Source: Thiocapsa sp. UBA6158 (GTDB taxonomy: Bacteria; Pseudomonadota; Gammaproteobacteria; Chromatiales; Chromatiaceae). From it: 52,899 nucleotides of DNA. A program made the position numbers and the translations under genes. How positions within the stretch are numbered: the first letter of the stretch is position 1; each line of letters opens with the position of its first letter. The stretch covers positions 1-52,899 of the forward strand of contig NZ_DIUM01000106.1 of assembly GCF_002423035.1 (NCBI RefSeq), read 5' to 3'. Below the pieces are notes generated by a model, which searched no databases, had not been told where the DNA came from, and worked only from the letters and a program-made list of their open reading frames with translations. Positions 1 through 9,199 of this stretch are shown here, piece after piece.

Positions 1-21
1 GCCGACAAGTCGGACAGGCTC

Positions 22-525
22 CTAGTAACTGAAGTACGCCGGTGGCCCGCCCGGCAGTGCAATCGAGTAGTCGGTCGCCGCTGCGTTGCCGCCGTTGATG
101 ATGCTCGCAAATGCGGTTGCGGTTTCGCCGATTGCAACGGCGCGCGCATACGGCAAGATGGCTGCGTTGATTTGCGTGCCTTCGGTAATCCTGGCGAAAG
201 TCGCAGTGCACTGCCGGTCAGCGTCGAGAGTGATCTGCCCGTCCTGGCAGTCGGCATGTCCGCTCCAGCCGTCGAAGCGCGCGCCCGCGCTCGGCGTCGC
301 GGTGAGACTGACCGAGGTGCCGAGCAGATAGTTCGCCGCGCAGGCGCTGCCGCAGTCGATGCCGGACGGGGTCGAGGTGATGGTCCCTTCGCCTTCACCG
401 GCCTTGCTGGCCGTGAGTTGTCTCACGGCGTTGAAGGTCGCGGTGCAGGAGCGGTTGCCGTCCATTAGAAGCTCGCCGTCCGCGCAGTCGAGATCGCCCG
501 TCCAGTCGACGAAGACCGCGTCGAA
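22..525 (-). pseudogene. Remnant of secreted protein with InlB-type repeats
   Basis: The open frame carries two copies of a module with the pattern F-D-x-W-(S/T)-G...D-C...G...C-T-A-T-F, typical of divergent InlB B-repeat (bacterial surface repeat) domains. The more upstream copy lies before the first ATG (465) and is cut by an in-frame TAA at 526-528, so no signal peptide or start is present. The C-terminal part (ILPYARAVAIGETATAFASI) resembles a beta-sandwich module of extracellular proteins and stops abruptly after FSY at a TAG. I infer a fragment truncated at both ends. The domain assignment is fairly secure; the function of the parent protein is unknown. Confidence 0.5.
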
Positions 526-528
526 TTA

Positions 529-930
529 CGATGTCGCGTGCAATGAGGTTTCCCCGAAATTTAGTCTTCCAAGGATGACGTAGACTTTCTGTCATATTGG
601 AGACGAAAAACCGAGGGAACCTCACACAGTCCCGCGGTGCACAACGTCCGTGGTCATACACCAAGTTCAGGCGTGTACGACCTGAATGCGCCGTCCCCGG
701 GGACTCGTCGCTTCGCTGGCCTGGCAAACCCGCGTTCTTTAGCGGATGGGAATCCCGGAGGACGCCGAAACCAAAGATTACCGATGCTATCCCTTACCCC
801 TCCAGACGAGGTACGGGGTCAATCACCAAGGCGCAAACCCCGTTGGGTGTTCTGGCGAGCGCCACCCGGGCACGATCAAGCTCCCGGTGAATCGCAAAGA
901 ACCTTTGCGTCCTGTGCGGTTTGAATTTCC
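529..930. other. Intergenic stretch, no gene recognised
   Basis: About 400 bases between the repeat-protein remnant and the mfd stop codon. Open frames on both strands have no recognisable motif and poor codon bias. No clear hairpin terminator for mfd is visible. It may contain further decayed sequence. Confidence 0.5.
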
Positions 931-933
931 GCT

Positions 934-3900
934 TTATCCCTGGCCGACCACCTGTGCGACCACCTCGTTCACCTGCCGTAGGCGTCTTTGCGGCTCGGCC
1001 ATGTCGCGGTAGAACCTCAGCTTGTCGCTGCCGTCGAGCTTGAATTCCTTCGGTTTCTGCTGAATCAGTCGGATCAGGTTGGTGGGGTCGATGGTCGGTG
1101 ATGGGTCGAAGAGGATTCGGCCGCTCGCCGGCCCCGCTTCGATCTTGCGGATCCCATAGGGCTGGACCTTCAGCTTCAGCTCAGTGATCTCGAGCAGGTT
1201 CTTGGCCGGCTCGGGCAGCAGACCGAAACGGTCGATCATCTCGACCTGCAGCTCCCGCAGATCGCCGGGCGTGTCGGCACTCGCAATTCGCTTGTACATG
1301 ACGAGACGTGCGTGCACGTCGGGCAGATAGTCGCTCGGCAAGAGGGCGGGTAGGCCGAGGTCGATCTCGGCGCCGTGGCTGAGCGGACGGTCGAGCTCGG
1401 GCGTACGGCCGGCCTTGAGCGCTTGGACTGCGCGTTCGAGCAGATCCATGTAGAGCGAGAATCCGACCTCGTGGATCTGGCCGGACTGCTCGTCGCCGAG
1501 CAGCTCGCCGGCGCCCCGGATCTCGAGATCATGGGTCGCGAGCGTGAAGCCGGCCCCCAGATCCTCCATGGACTCGATCGCTTCAAGCCGCTTTTTGGCG
1601 TCCGCCGTCATGGTCTTGGTCGGCGGCGTGATCAGATAGGCGTAGGCGCGATGGTGCGAGCGCCCGACCCGTCCGCGCAGCTGATGCAACTGAGCCAGGC
1701 CGAGCTTATCGGCGCGATTGATGACGATGGTGTTGGCGCTCGGCACGTCGATGCCGCTCTCGATGATGGTGGTGCAAACCAGCAGGTTGAAGCGCTGGTG
1801 ATAGAAGTCGCGCATCACCCGCTCGAGATCGCGCTCGCGCATCTGCCCGTGTGCGACCTGCACGCGCGCCTCCGGGATTAGGGCCTCGATCTTATGCGCC
1901 TGGTTCTCGATGGTCTCCACCTCGTTGTGGAGGAAATAGACCTGACCGCCGCGCTTGAGCTCGCGCAGCACCGCCTCTTGGATCAGTCCGTCGCTCCAGG
2001 GGCTGACGAAGGTCTTGATCGGATGACGCTCGACCGGCGGGGTGGCGATGATGGACAGATCGCGCAGGCCCGACATGGCCATGTTGAGCGTGCGCGGGAT
2101 CGGCGTCGCCGTGAGGGTCAGGATGTCCACCTCGCTGCGCAGATTCTTCAACTGCTCCTTGTGGCGTACCCCGAAGCGGTGCTCCTCGTCGATGATCGCC
2201 AATCCCAGATTCTTGAATTTCAGATCGGGCTGCAGGAGCTTATGGGTGCCGACGAGGATATCGACCGTGCCGTCGGCCAGACCCTCCAGCACCTTCTTCT
2301 GCTCTTTGGCGGTGCGGAAGCGCGACAGGCTCTCGATCTTGATTGGCCAGTCGGCGAAGCGGTCGGAGAAGTTCTCGAAATGCTGTTGGGCGAGCAGTGT
2401 GGTCGGCACCAGCACCGCGACCTGCCGTCCGCCCTGCACGGCCATGAAGGCCGCCCGCATGGCGACCTCGGTCTTGCCGAAGCCGACATCGCCGCAGACC
2501 ACCCGATCCATCGGCTTGGCGTCTTCCATGTCGGCGATCACGCCCTCGATGGCGCGCAGCTGATCCGGTGTTTCCTCGAAGGGGAAGGCCGCAGCGAAGG
2601 CGGCATAGTCGTCGCCCGGGGCCGAGCAGGCGACACCCTCGCGGGCGGCGCGCCGTGCATAGATATCGAGCAGCTCGGCGGCCACGTCGTGGGCCTTTTG
2701 TGCGGCCTTGCGCTTGATCCGATCCCACTGCTCGCCGCCGAGCCGATGCAGGGGCGCGTTCTCGGGCGAGGCGCCGGTGTAGCGCGAGATCAGATGCAGC
2801 GAGCTGACCGGAACATAGAGCTTGTCGCCGTTGGCATATTCAAGCGCCAGAAACTCGGTGGTCATCCCGCCGACCTGCAGGGTCTGCAGCCCCAGATAGC
2901 GCCCGACGCCGTGCTCCTCGTGCACGACCGGCGCGCCCTCGGTCAGCTCGGTGAGGTTGCGTACGATGGCGTCGCTGTCGCGCTCGCGCGCACGACGACG
3001 ACGCTCCTGGCGGACACGCTCGCCGTAGAGCTGAGTCTCTGTGACCAGGGCGATGCCGCGATCGTCCAGCAGCAGTCCGCGCTCCAGCGGCGCGACGGTC
3101 AACGCCAGGTCGAGATCGCCGTCGATGAAGGACTGCCAGCCTTCGATCTGACGCGCCCGGATATTGAACCCGGCCAGATGCTCGGCGAGCATCTCGCGCC
3201 GTCCGGTGCTTTCGGCGACAAACAGGACCCGCCGCCCCGGCGTGCTCAGGAAGTCCTGCAAGCCTTGCGCGGGCTGTGCGGCACGCGCCTGAATGGCGAG
3301 CGGGGGCAGGGTGGTGGTCGCGAAGTTGTGGAAGGCCGCATAGCCCTTGCGGCGTTCGGGGACCTCCGGGGATTGGTAGAGTACGCCCGACAGCCGATTC
3401 AGTGCGCCGGCCATCTCGTCAGGATGCAGATAGAGCTTGGCCGGCGGCAGGAGCGGGCGTTCGATGTCGTGACGACGCTGCTCGTAGCGCTGGGCAACGC
3501 CGGCGATGAAGGTTGTGGCGGTCTCCCGGCAGGTATCCGACTCCAGGGCCAGGACGCCTGCGGGCAGATAGTCGAAGAGTGTCGCGGTCGTCTCGAAGAA
3601 CAACGGCAGATAGTATTCCAGCCCGCCCGGCGTGCGCCCCTCGGAGACCTCGCGATACACCAGGCTGGCCTGCGGGTCGCCCTCGAAGCTCGCACGATAG
3701 CGCTGGCGAAACCCGGAGATCGCCTCCTCCGTCAGCGGGAATTCACGCGCCGGCAGCATCCGCACCCGCTCCAGCTTCTCCTGCGAGCGCTGCGTCTCCG
3801 GGTCGAAGGTGCGGATCGTCTCGACCTCCTGATCGAAGAGGTCGATGCGCAGCGGGACCTCGCTGCCCATCGGAAAGACGTCGAGCAGGGAGCCGCGCAC

Positions 3901-4398
3901 CGCATATTCGCCGTGGCCGATGACCTGGGAGACGCAGGAATAGCCGGCACGCTCCAGTCGGCGCCGGGTCGCATCCAGGTCCAGCCGATCGCCGACCGCA
4001 AGGACCAGCGACTGCCCGTCCACATACCGGCGCGGCGGCAAGCGCTGCATCAGGGTTGCGACCGGCACGACCAGCACGCCCTTCTCCAAGCCCGGCAGGC
4101 GGTGCAGTGTCAGGAGCCGTTCCGAGACCAGCTCCGGAAGGGGCGAGAAGACGTCGTAGGGCAGGGTCTCCCAGTCCGGGAAGGCCAACAGCGGGAGTGC
4201 GCTCCCGGCCAGAAAGAAGCCGAGCTCGGCGCGCAGATGGGCCGCGGCCTGGACATCCGGCACGACCGCGAGGATCAGCCCCGCATGCGTGCGGGCGGCC
4301 TCGGCGATCGCGAGCGCGACGCTCGCGCCGTACAACCGCCCCCACAGCAGGCGCTCGCCGGGGCGACCGGGCAGCGGCGGGCCGAGCGGAGACGGCAT
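934..4398 (-). CDS. mfd: Transcription-repair coupling factor Mfd
   Basis: Mfd removes RNA polymerase stalled at DNA lesions and recruits UvrA for nucleotide excision repair. In order, the protein shows a UvrB-like N-terminal region (LLAFPDWETLPYDVFSP), an RNA-polymerase-interacting CarD-like domain (HEEHGVGRYLGL through LYVPVSSLHLISRYTG), a RecG-like helicase core with Walker A (GDVGFGKT) and DEEH box (AIIDEEHRFGVRHKEQL), motif VI-like QLRGRVGRS, and the C-terminal TRCF domain (LPSDYLPDVHARLVMYKRIA). The start at 4398 gives MPSPLGPPLPGRPGERLL, placing GERLL about as far from the N-terminus as in E. coli Mfd. In-frame ATGs at 4422 and 4431 have a GAGG nearby and cannot be excluded. Full length (about 1154 residues). 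Family assignment is very secure. Confidence 0.96.
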   Translation of the reverse strand: MPSPLGPPLPGRPGERLLWGRLYGASVALAIAEAARTHAGLILAVVPDVQAAAHLRAELGFFLAGSALPLLAFPDWETLPYDVFSPLPELVSERLLTLHRLPGLEKGVLVVPVATLMQRLPPRRYVDGQSLVLAVGDRLDLDATRRRLERAGYSCVSQVIGHGEYAVRGSLLDVFPMGSEVPLRIDLFDQEVETIRTFDPETQRSQEKLERVRMLPAREFPLTEEAISGFRQRYRASFEGDPQASLVYREVSEGRTPGGLEYYLPLFFETTATLFDYLPAGVLALESDTCRETATTFIAGVAQRYEQRRHDIERPLLPPAKLYLHPDEMAGALNRLSGVLYQSPEVPERRKGYAAFHNFATTTLPPLAIQARAAQPAQGLQDFLSTPGRRVLFVAESTGRREMLAEHLAGFNIRARQIEGWQSFIDGDLDLALTVAPLERGLLLDDRGIALVTETQLYGERVRQERRRRARERDSDAIVRNLTELTEGAPVVHEEHGVGRYLGLQTLQVGGMTTEFLALEYANGDKLYVPVSSLHLISRYTGASPENAPLHRLGGEQWDRIKRKAAQKAHDVAAELLDIYARRAAREGVACSAPGDDYAAFAAAFPFEETPDQLRAIEGVIADMEDAKPMDRVVCGDVGFGKTEVAMRAAFMAVQGGRQVAVLVPTTLLAQQHFENFSDRFADWPIKIESLSRFRTAKEQKKVLEGLADGTVDILVGTHKLLQPDLKFKNLGLAIIDEEHRFGVRHKEQLKNLRSEVDILTLTATPIPRTLNMAMSGLRDLSIIATPPVERHPIKTFVSPWSDGLIQEAVLRELKRGGQVYFLHNEVETIENQAHKIEALIPEARVQVAHGQMRERDLERVMRDFYHQRFNLLVCTTIIESGIDVPSANTIVINRADKLGLAQLHQLRGRVGRSHHRAYAYLITPPTKTMTADAKKRLEAIESMEDLGAGFTLATHDLEIRGAGELLGDEQSGQIHEVGFSLYMDLLERAVQALKAGRTPELDRPLSHGAEIDLGLPALLPSDYLPDVHARLVMYKRIASADTPGDLRELQVEMIDRFGLLPEPAKNLLEITELKLKVQPYGIRKIEAGPASGRILFDPSPTIDPTNLIRLIQQKPKEFKLDGSDKLRFYRDMAEPQRRLRQVNEVVAQVVGQG

Positions 4399-4652
4399 CT
4401 TGTTTAGGGCCACCGGGTGCATGGACGGCATTACCTCGCGACAACAACAGGGCGAGGATTCTCGCACAGCGTCGCCGCGGTTGCAGTGCATGCGCTCCAG
4501 GCGGCGCAGGCATCGAGTGGGGATGTCTCCGGTGCGACGATGTCCGTTGGCTGTGATGCGGTCCGAGCGCGCTCCGCTTTACGGCGTCGTGCGCGCCGCC
4601 GAGCCGGCGGCGACGACCGGGTGCGGGGAAGCAGCTCGCGATTTCGCGCGCC

Positions 4653-4792
4653 TCAGCCCTTCCGTGCGACGAGCCAGACATTCATCGGGTCATGGGGCAA
4701 CAGATGTCGATCGATCCGCGCGAAGCCGACGTTACCGGTGCCCATGACCTCGGCGTCGCGCGTCGCAGCAGCGATCGCGTACGCTCGGTCTA
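4653..4792 (-). pseudogene. Short C-terminal gene remnant, unassigned
   Basis: A minus-strand frame with good codon bias reads ...NVGFARIDRHLLPHDP then MNVWLVARKG and a TGA at 4653-4655. It looks like the genuine C-terminus of a protein, but it has no start. A second minus frame immediately upstream (LIAYLQNAIDPLFVPDG..., ending at a TAG at 4790-4792) could be the preceding part in a shifted frame. I do not recognise the family with confidence. The 500 bases between mfd and the antitoxin hold nothing else I can support. Confidence 0.25.
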
Positions 4793-4896
4793 GCCGGGAA
4801 ACCGTTGTCTGCCCCGCATAGCTAGGGCCCCGTCGGGTACGAACAGCGGATCGATGGCGTTTTGCAAATACGCGATCAGCGGCCTAAAAGGTGTAA

Positions 4897-5283
4897 ATGC
4901 AACATTCGATCTGCAGCCGAATTAACATGGAGCTTGCTGCCAAACCCAACCCTGACCCGCGGGTCGTTCTCGCGAAGGCCCTATTGAACGCCGGCCGCGC
5001 GCTGGGTCTCTCGCAGGAGGCGCTCGGCGACATCGTCGGGCGTGACCGCAGCTCCATCGCCCGGGGTCTCGATCCCGACAGCAAGGCCGGCGAGCTCGCC
5101 TTGTTGTTGCTCCGCTGTTACCGCAGTCTCTACTCCCTGGTCGGCGGCCGGCGGCAGGACATGCGTCACTGGATGCATACCGCAAATCGCGACATCGGCG
5201 GCGTTCCTGCGGAGCAGGTGCGCTCGGTCGCCGGTCTCGTGCGCGTCGTCGAATATCTGGACGCGATGCGCGGCAACGCCTGA
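4897..5283 (+). CDS. MbcA/ParS/Xre-type antitoxin
   Basis: A 128-residue protein of the Xre/MbcA/ParS antitoxin family (DUF2384), the usual partner of RES-domain NAD-depleting toxins. The helix-turn-helix region lies around residues 20-60 (LSQEALGDIVGRDRSSIARG), followed by the toxin-binding part with L-L-L-R-C-Y-R-S-L-Y and G-V-P-A-E-Q-V-R-S-V-x-G-L. The start at 4897 has an AAGG six bases upstream. The in-frame ATG at 4927 (MELAAKPN) fits homologue starts but has a poor ribosome-binding site. The remains of its toxin begin 12 bases downstream. Such antitoxins usually repress their own operon by binding upstream. The antitoxin appears intact although the toxin is not. Confidence 0.85.
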   Translation: MQHSICSRINMELAAKPNPDPRVVLAKALLNAGRALGLSQEALGDIVGRDRSSIARGLDPDSKAGELALLLLRCYRSLYSLVGGRRQDMRHWMHTANRDIGGVPAEQVRSVAGLVRVVEYLDAMRGNA

Positions 5284-5295
5284 GCCGGATCCGAG

Positions 5296-5710
5296 ATGAT
5301 GGATCTCTGGCCGGCATGCCGCGAGACGATCCACATCGCTCCCATCGGCGGCAAACTGTTGCGCATGGTCGAGAGTCAGCAACAGATCGCGACGACTTCG
5401 CTTGTCGATGACCTCACAACTGCGTCACCCGAGCGACTACGGTGCCTGTCAACGTCTGGGGAGCACACTGCGGGAGAGCGATGTCGGCGCCTTCGAGTTC
5501 GTCTCCGCGCGCGACCCGGATCGCGGCATCAATGTCGCACTTCTCGGGCCGGAGGCATTGACCAGCCGCGCCCCGTTCGGCGTTCGTGCCTGGCTGTGCG
5601 AGACCCGTCCCGATCGCATCCTCTTCGTGTCCGAAGACGAACGAGAGCTGCACGTCCTTCCGGTCGATCTCTTCACGGTCAAAGGTGCGCTGCCGCTCCC
5701 GGCGGGTTGA
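5296..5710 (+). pseudogene. RES-domain toxin with central deletion
   Basis: The first 40 codons from 5296 read as a normal RES toxin N-terminus (DLWPACRETIHIAPIGGKLL ... RMVESQQQIATTSLVDDL). From about 5402 a different frame reads as a RES C-terminus (LRHPSDYGACQRLGSTLRES, AFEFVSARDPDRGINVALL, RAWLCETRPDRILF), ending at a TGA at 5708-5710. Family members are roughly 220-230 residues; here about 135 remain, so some 90-100 residues of the middle, including most of the catalytic ADP-ribosyltransferase-like core, are missing and the parts are out of frame. The product cannot be an active NAD-degrading toxin. The position directly behind the antitoxin supports the identification. Confidence 0.75.
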
Positions 5711-5840
5711 GGAAGAAGCCTTTGCGTCGGGTGCGGGCGCCGCTGCACCGAAGTTGCGCTGCCGGTTGTCCGCATGTTTACCCCGTCTTTCATGCCGGTT
5801 TCACGGCCGAATGACGGGCGCGACGTAGGCTCTTCTCGTC

Positions 5841-6354
5841 ATGGCCCGGGTTCTCCACGCCTATCTGCATCTGCTGGGGATCGAGCCGGACGGATTCGCC
5901 GTGGCCCGCACTGACCTGGAGACCGCCGAAATCCTCCCGAGCACGGCGTACAAGCGTGCCCATCTGAGCGTCGTGAAACACCTCCCGGCGAGCGAGTGGC
6001 ATGTCGCCTCTCGGATCCCGGAGGATATCGCCATCCAGCACCCGCACGACACCCTCGCGCTGCAGGTCGGACATGTCGTGGACTTCATATACCGGCGCGT
6101 CGCGTCTGCTGCGCGACCGCATCGCGCGCGCCTTAACCTCATGGTCGGCCGCCATGCCCGGCTATCATGCCGTCATCGACATGCATCCCCTCGGGCTGGA
6201 GGAGACCGGACTCGACGCGCGTGCGGAGGCCGCGGCGCGATTGGATGTGCAGTCTCGCGCTTATGCCGATCTCCGCCGCTCAAATCCGTTGGGCGACCAT
6301 CAAGGCCAGGTCGCTCAAGCCGCTTTCGGGCGCGGCGAGTCGACCTTCGGCTCG
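5841..6354 (+). pseudogene. Hypothetical gene, frameshifted and 3'-truncated
   Basis: The frame from the ATG at 5841 (MARVLHAYLHLLGIEPDGFA...ILPSTAYKRAHLSVVKHLPA ...LALQVGHVVDFI) has strong GC3 bias and protein-like composition for about 85 codons, then becomes arginine-rich noise. From about 6090 the next frame continues plausibly (YTGASRLLRDRIARALTSW, MPGYHAVIDMHPLGLEETGL). This suggests one gene with a frameshift near 6090. Neither frame has a stop before the oppositely oriented methyltransferase, which is itself short at its 3' end, so the two probably meet at a deletion junction near 6350. I do not recognise the family. No clear ribosome-binding site precedes the ATG. Confidence 0.4.
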
Positions 6355-6879
6355 TTAAGCGCGGATGGTCAGGTCGGGAAACAGGTTGAGCAGCTCGTTG
6401 CGGGCAAGGCGATAGGCCGGGTTGGTCGGGCCGCGGCTGCCGTGCGACTCACGCGCAAAGGTCTGATAGAAGAGCAGACCGCCGGGACGCAAGGCGGCAG
6501 CAATGCTCGGGGCCAGATCGCGATCCAGGAAGTGTGCGACCAGGATCAGGTCGAAGCTCTCGGGACTCGGCGGCAGGGCGATCAGGTCACGGACCCGGGC
6601 ATCAAGGTGAAGTCCTCGTAGGCGCGCCGCCTCCCGGAGCCGTGCGATGGCGGTCGGGGACAAGTCCCATGCCGAGACCCGGAAACCCCGCTCGGCCAGC
6701 CAAAGTGCGCTGCCGCCGAGTCCGCAGGCGAGGTCGAGGGCGGTGCCTCCCCCGGGTCGCAAGTGCGGCCATTGGCGCAACACCAGGGCCGGTTTCGGGA
6801 CGACTGTTGCGCCTTCATAACGCGCGTCCCAGGAGCGAACGAAGTCGTCTGGTGTGTTTGGCGAGGTTGGATGGGTCAT
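6355..6879 (-). CDS. SAM-dependent methyltransferase, C-terminus shortened
   Basis: Class I Rossmann methyltransferase related to TehB-like small-molecule methyltransferases. The SAM-binding motif I is LDLACGLGGSALWLAERGF (about residues 48-66), followed by the acidic loop (VSAWDLSP), FDLILVAHFLDRDL and the motif-III-like LRPGGLLFYQTF. The protein ends at FPDLTIRA, where relatives usually continue for some 20-25 residues with a final strand pair, so it appears truncated and may be unstable or inactive. It lies 40 bases downstream of the winged-helix/TPR regulator on the same strand, so the two may be co-transcribed. Substrate unknown. Confidence 0.7.
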   Translation of the reverse strand: MTHPTSPNTPDDFVRSWDARYEGATVVPKPALVLRQWPHLRPGGGTALDLACGLGGSALWLAERGFRVSAWDLSPTAIARLREAARLRGLHLDARVRDLIALPPSPESFDLILVAHFLDRDLAPSIAAALRPGGLLFYQTFARESHGSRGPTNPAYRLARNELLNLFPDLTIRA

Positions 6880-6919
6880 GGCTCGAAAGCGTTGACTCCG
6901 AAGGGTTCGTCTGAGTCGG

Positions 6920-8680
6920 TCAAAGTCCCAATCTCGCCAGGGTTGTGACGAGCCGATGTTGCTGATCCCGGTCCGTCATAGGGTAGGTCTCCAGCCAGGC
7001 GTCGGTCATAAAATCGGGTTGAATGGCGAGAATCTCCTCTGCTTCCCAAGCGGCATCCTGGTGCTCCCCGCCGAGCTCGAGGGCTGCCGCGAGAAAGACA
7101 TGGACATCCAACATCTCGGGGTTTCGCATCGCCGCCTCCCGCAGGTTGATCAACGCTTGGACATGGTCGTCGATGAAGAAATAGGCCCGCCCGAGGATCA
7201 TATAGTAAAGATAACCCGCGCTCGGATTGCGCTGGATGGCGACCCTGGCAAGCGGGATAGTCCTTCGAGGCCGGCCGGTATAGGTCTCGATGCTGGCCTT
7301 GAGCGCCAAAGCGTCGGCAAACCCGGGGTCCAGACGAAGCGCCTGATCGAGGTGTGTCAGTGCCTCTGAGTGTCGACGTTGCTGGACCTTCACATAGCCG
7401 AGCGCCCAATGGGCTTCCGGGAGGGTCGGGTCGATCTCCGCGGCGGTCTCGGCCATCGTCAACGCCCGCTCGAGTTCGGCTGGGCCGTTGCTGGTCCACT
7501 GATTGCGGTACGCGTAGGCATAGGTGAGTGCGAGCCCTGCATAGGCGCGCGCAAAATCGGGGTCCTGCCTGATGGCCTGAAGGTAGAGATCCCGTGCGCG
7601 CCCGTTTTCGTCCTTGCGGCGGACCAATTGCTGGGACTGTGCACGAAGGAAGAGGTCGTAGGCCTGAACGGAGCGGGTATAGCGGTGCGCGACCCGATCT
7701 TTCTCGACCTCGGTCAGCGTGACCGAGAGGGCGCGTGCCAATCGGTTTCCGATGTCTCGTTGGACCTCGAATAGATCCGTGAACGGTCGGTCGTAGCGTT
7801 CGACGGACAGTTGGCGACCGCTGAGCGCATCCGTGAGACGGACCTCGACGCGGATGCGATCGCCCGCGCGCTTTACGCCGCCCCAGACCTTGTAGCGAAT
7901 GCCGGGGTATGCAGCCTCTTCGATATCCGCCGCTTTGCTCCGGCTATCGACTTCCGTCACGGACAAACCCGAGAGCTTGGACAGGTCGGCGATCAGGTCG
8001 GCCGTGAGACCACGCGCGAGATGGAGCTGGTCTGCATCTTCGCCCAAGACATCGAAAGGTCGGACCAGAACACGGGTCATCGCTGCCGGAGCGGGGCTGG
8101 TCGAACCGATCGATTCCATCACCTCGCCAGGTACACCGACGGGCCAGCCGAAAGGCCGGAGCGCCCCGAGATAGAGTAGAGGCGAGGCTAAGACAGCCAA
8201 CCCGATGACGACCACGAGCCACAGAGCTCGCGGGGGATCAAGCGGTCTCCGGATGGGGTCGAGCGCCTCGGGCTGCGAGCCCTCGAGTGGATCGGGGCGT
8301 TCGGCCTCGGCGACAAACCGGTAACCCCGTTTGGGCACGGTTTGGATATACCGCGGTTTGCGGGGATCGTCCCCCAAAGCGTGGCGCAACTTGTTGACCG
8401 TCTTGGTCACCGCGTCGTAACCCACCAAGGCGCCGTGCCAAACGTCGCGCTCCAGCTCCTCCCGCGAGACCACCTCGCCCGCGCGCCCGGCGAAGTAGAC
8501 CATGACATCCATCACCCTGGGCTCGACCCGGACCAGGTGAGTACCTCGGCGCAAGAGATCTCCCCTCGGCTCGACCAACCAGGAGCCGACCCGAAAGACA
8601 TCCTCTCCCCTCGTCGCGGGAGATATGCCGGCACTTCGTCGGCTCGGCGTCGGCTCTGATACGGTCTCGGGCTTGCTCAT
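6920..8680 (-). CDS. Membrane-anchored winged-helix/TPR regulator
   Basis: A CadC-like one-component regulator. The N-terminus carries an OmpR/PhoB-type winged helix (about residues 30-125; REELERDVWHGALVGYDAVT, HALGDDPRKPRYIQTVPKRG). A single transmembrane helix follows (ALWLVVVIGLAVLASPLLYL). The C-terminal part, probably periplasmic, begins with a TolB-N-like segment (VRPFDVLGEDADQLHLARGL) and continues with tetratricopeptide repeats to the end (AYAGLALTYAYAYRNQW, LPEAHWALGYVKVQQRRHSE). The start at ATG 8680 (MSKPETVSE) is preferred; an in-frame GTG at 8719 is possible, and neither has a strong ribosome-binding site. Such proteins sense envelope or protein-interaction signals, but the target genes are not evident. 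The truncated methyltransferase follows on the same strand. Confidence 0.85.
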   Translation of the reverse strand: MSKPETVSEPTPSRRSAGISPATRGEDVFRVGSWLVEPRGDLLRRGTHLVRVEPRVMDVMVYFAGRAGEVVSREELERDVWHGALVGYDAVTKTVNKLRHALGDDPRKPRYIQTVPKRGYRFVAEAERPDPLEGSQPEALDPIRRPLDPPRALWLVVVIGLAVLASPLLYLGALRPFGWPVGVPGEVMESIGSTSPAPAAMTRVLVRPFDVLGEDADQLHLARGLTADLIADLSKLSGLSVTEVDSRSKAADIEEAAYPGIRYKVWGGVKRAGDRIRVEVRLTDALSGRQLSVERYDRPFTDLFEVQRDIGNRLARALSVTLTEVEKDRVAHRYTRSVQAYDLFLRAQSQQLVRRKDENGRARDLYLQAIRQDPDFARAYAGLALTYAYAYRNQWTSNGPAELERALTMAETAAEIDPTLPEAHWALGYVKVQQRRHSEALTHLDQALRLDPGFADALALKASIETYTGRPRRTIPLARVAIQRNPSAGYLYYMILGRAYFFIDDHVQALINLREAAMRNPEMLDVHVFLAAALELGGEHQDAAWEAEEILAIQPDFMTDAWLETYPMTDRDQQHRLVTTLARLGL

Positions 8681-8875
8681 GGGTCTGAGTTTAGCCGACG
8701 GAGAAACGATGGAATGCACGGAGGCGAATCATCCGACTTTCGGCGTGTTTTCGTCCGGACAAGCGCTGCGGATTCGCCTAAGCCTTAAGCAACCCCCGCG
8801 GTCCTGCGAGTTCGGCAATAGGGTGTCGGACTTGGACGGCGGGATCTGTCGACCACCGGCGAAGAGGATACCACC

Positions 8876-9199
8876 ATGACGAAGCTACCCCTGATTGTCG
8901 GCCTGTCGTTCGCGACGTTCGAAGGCCTGGCCATGTGTATACCCGATCCACCGGAGATCGGCGACATCGGCCCCGACGCGGAGCTGGTCTGCCGCGACTT
9001 GGAGAAGCGCTTCCCGGAGTCGATCAAGGCGGTCGAGAATCGGACCATACGCTCGCCCGAGCGGGTCGAGATCCTGGTCTCGGTCGACGGCAAGTCGATG
9101 GTCCTCGGTTATGAGCTCGACCGGTTTGTCTGGGAGCCTGTCGCGTTGAAGGATCGGTCGGAGAAGGGGATTACTGCGGTGGAGAGGAGCAGCCGGTAG
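8876..9199 (+). CDS. Small secreted hypothetical protein
   Basis: A 107-residue ORF preceded by GAAGAGGATACCACC, a good ribosome-binding site. The N-terminus is hydrophobic (LPLIVGLSFATFEGLAMC) and could be a signal peptide or lipoprotein leader. The remainder is soluble, with a regular-looking alternation (PDAELVCRDLEKRFPESI, ERVEILVSVDGKSMVLGYEL). Codon bias matches the neighbourhood. I do not recognise a family. It is transcribed divergently from the winged-helix regulator and could be under its control, but no operator is evident. Confidence 0.6.
   Translation: MTKLPLIVGLSFATFEGLAMCIPDPPEIGDIGPDAELVCRDLEKRFPESIKAVENRTIRSPERVEILVSVDGKSMVLGYELDRFVWEPVALKDRSEKGITAVERSSR

Noticed and set aside
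1894..4407. 837-codon open frame on the plus strand opposite mfd
   Set aside because: Antisense shadow of mfd caused by high GC; composition is His/Gln/Arg-rich without motifs.
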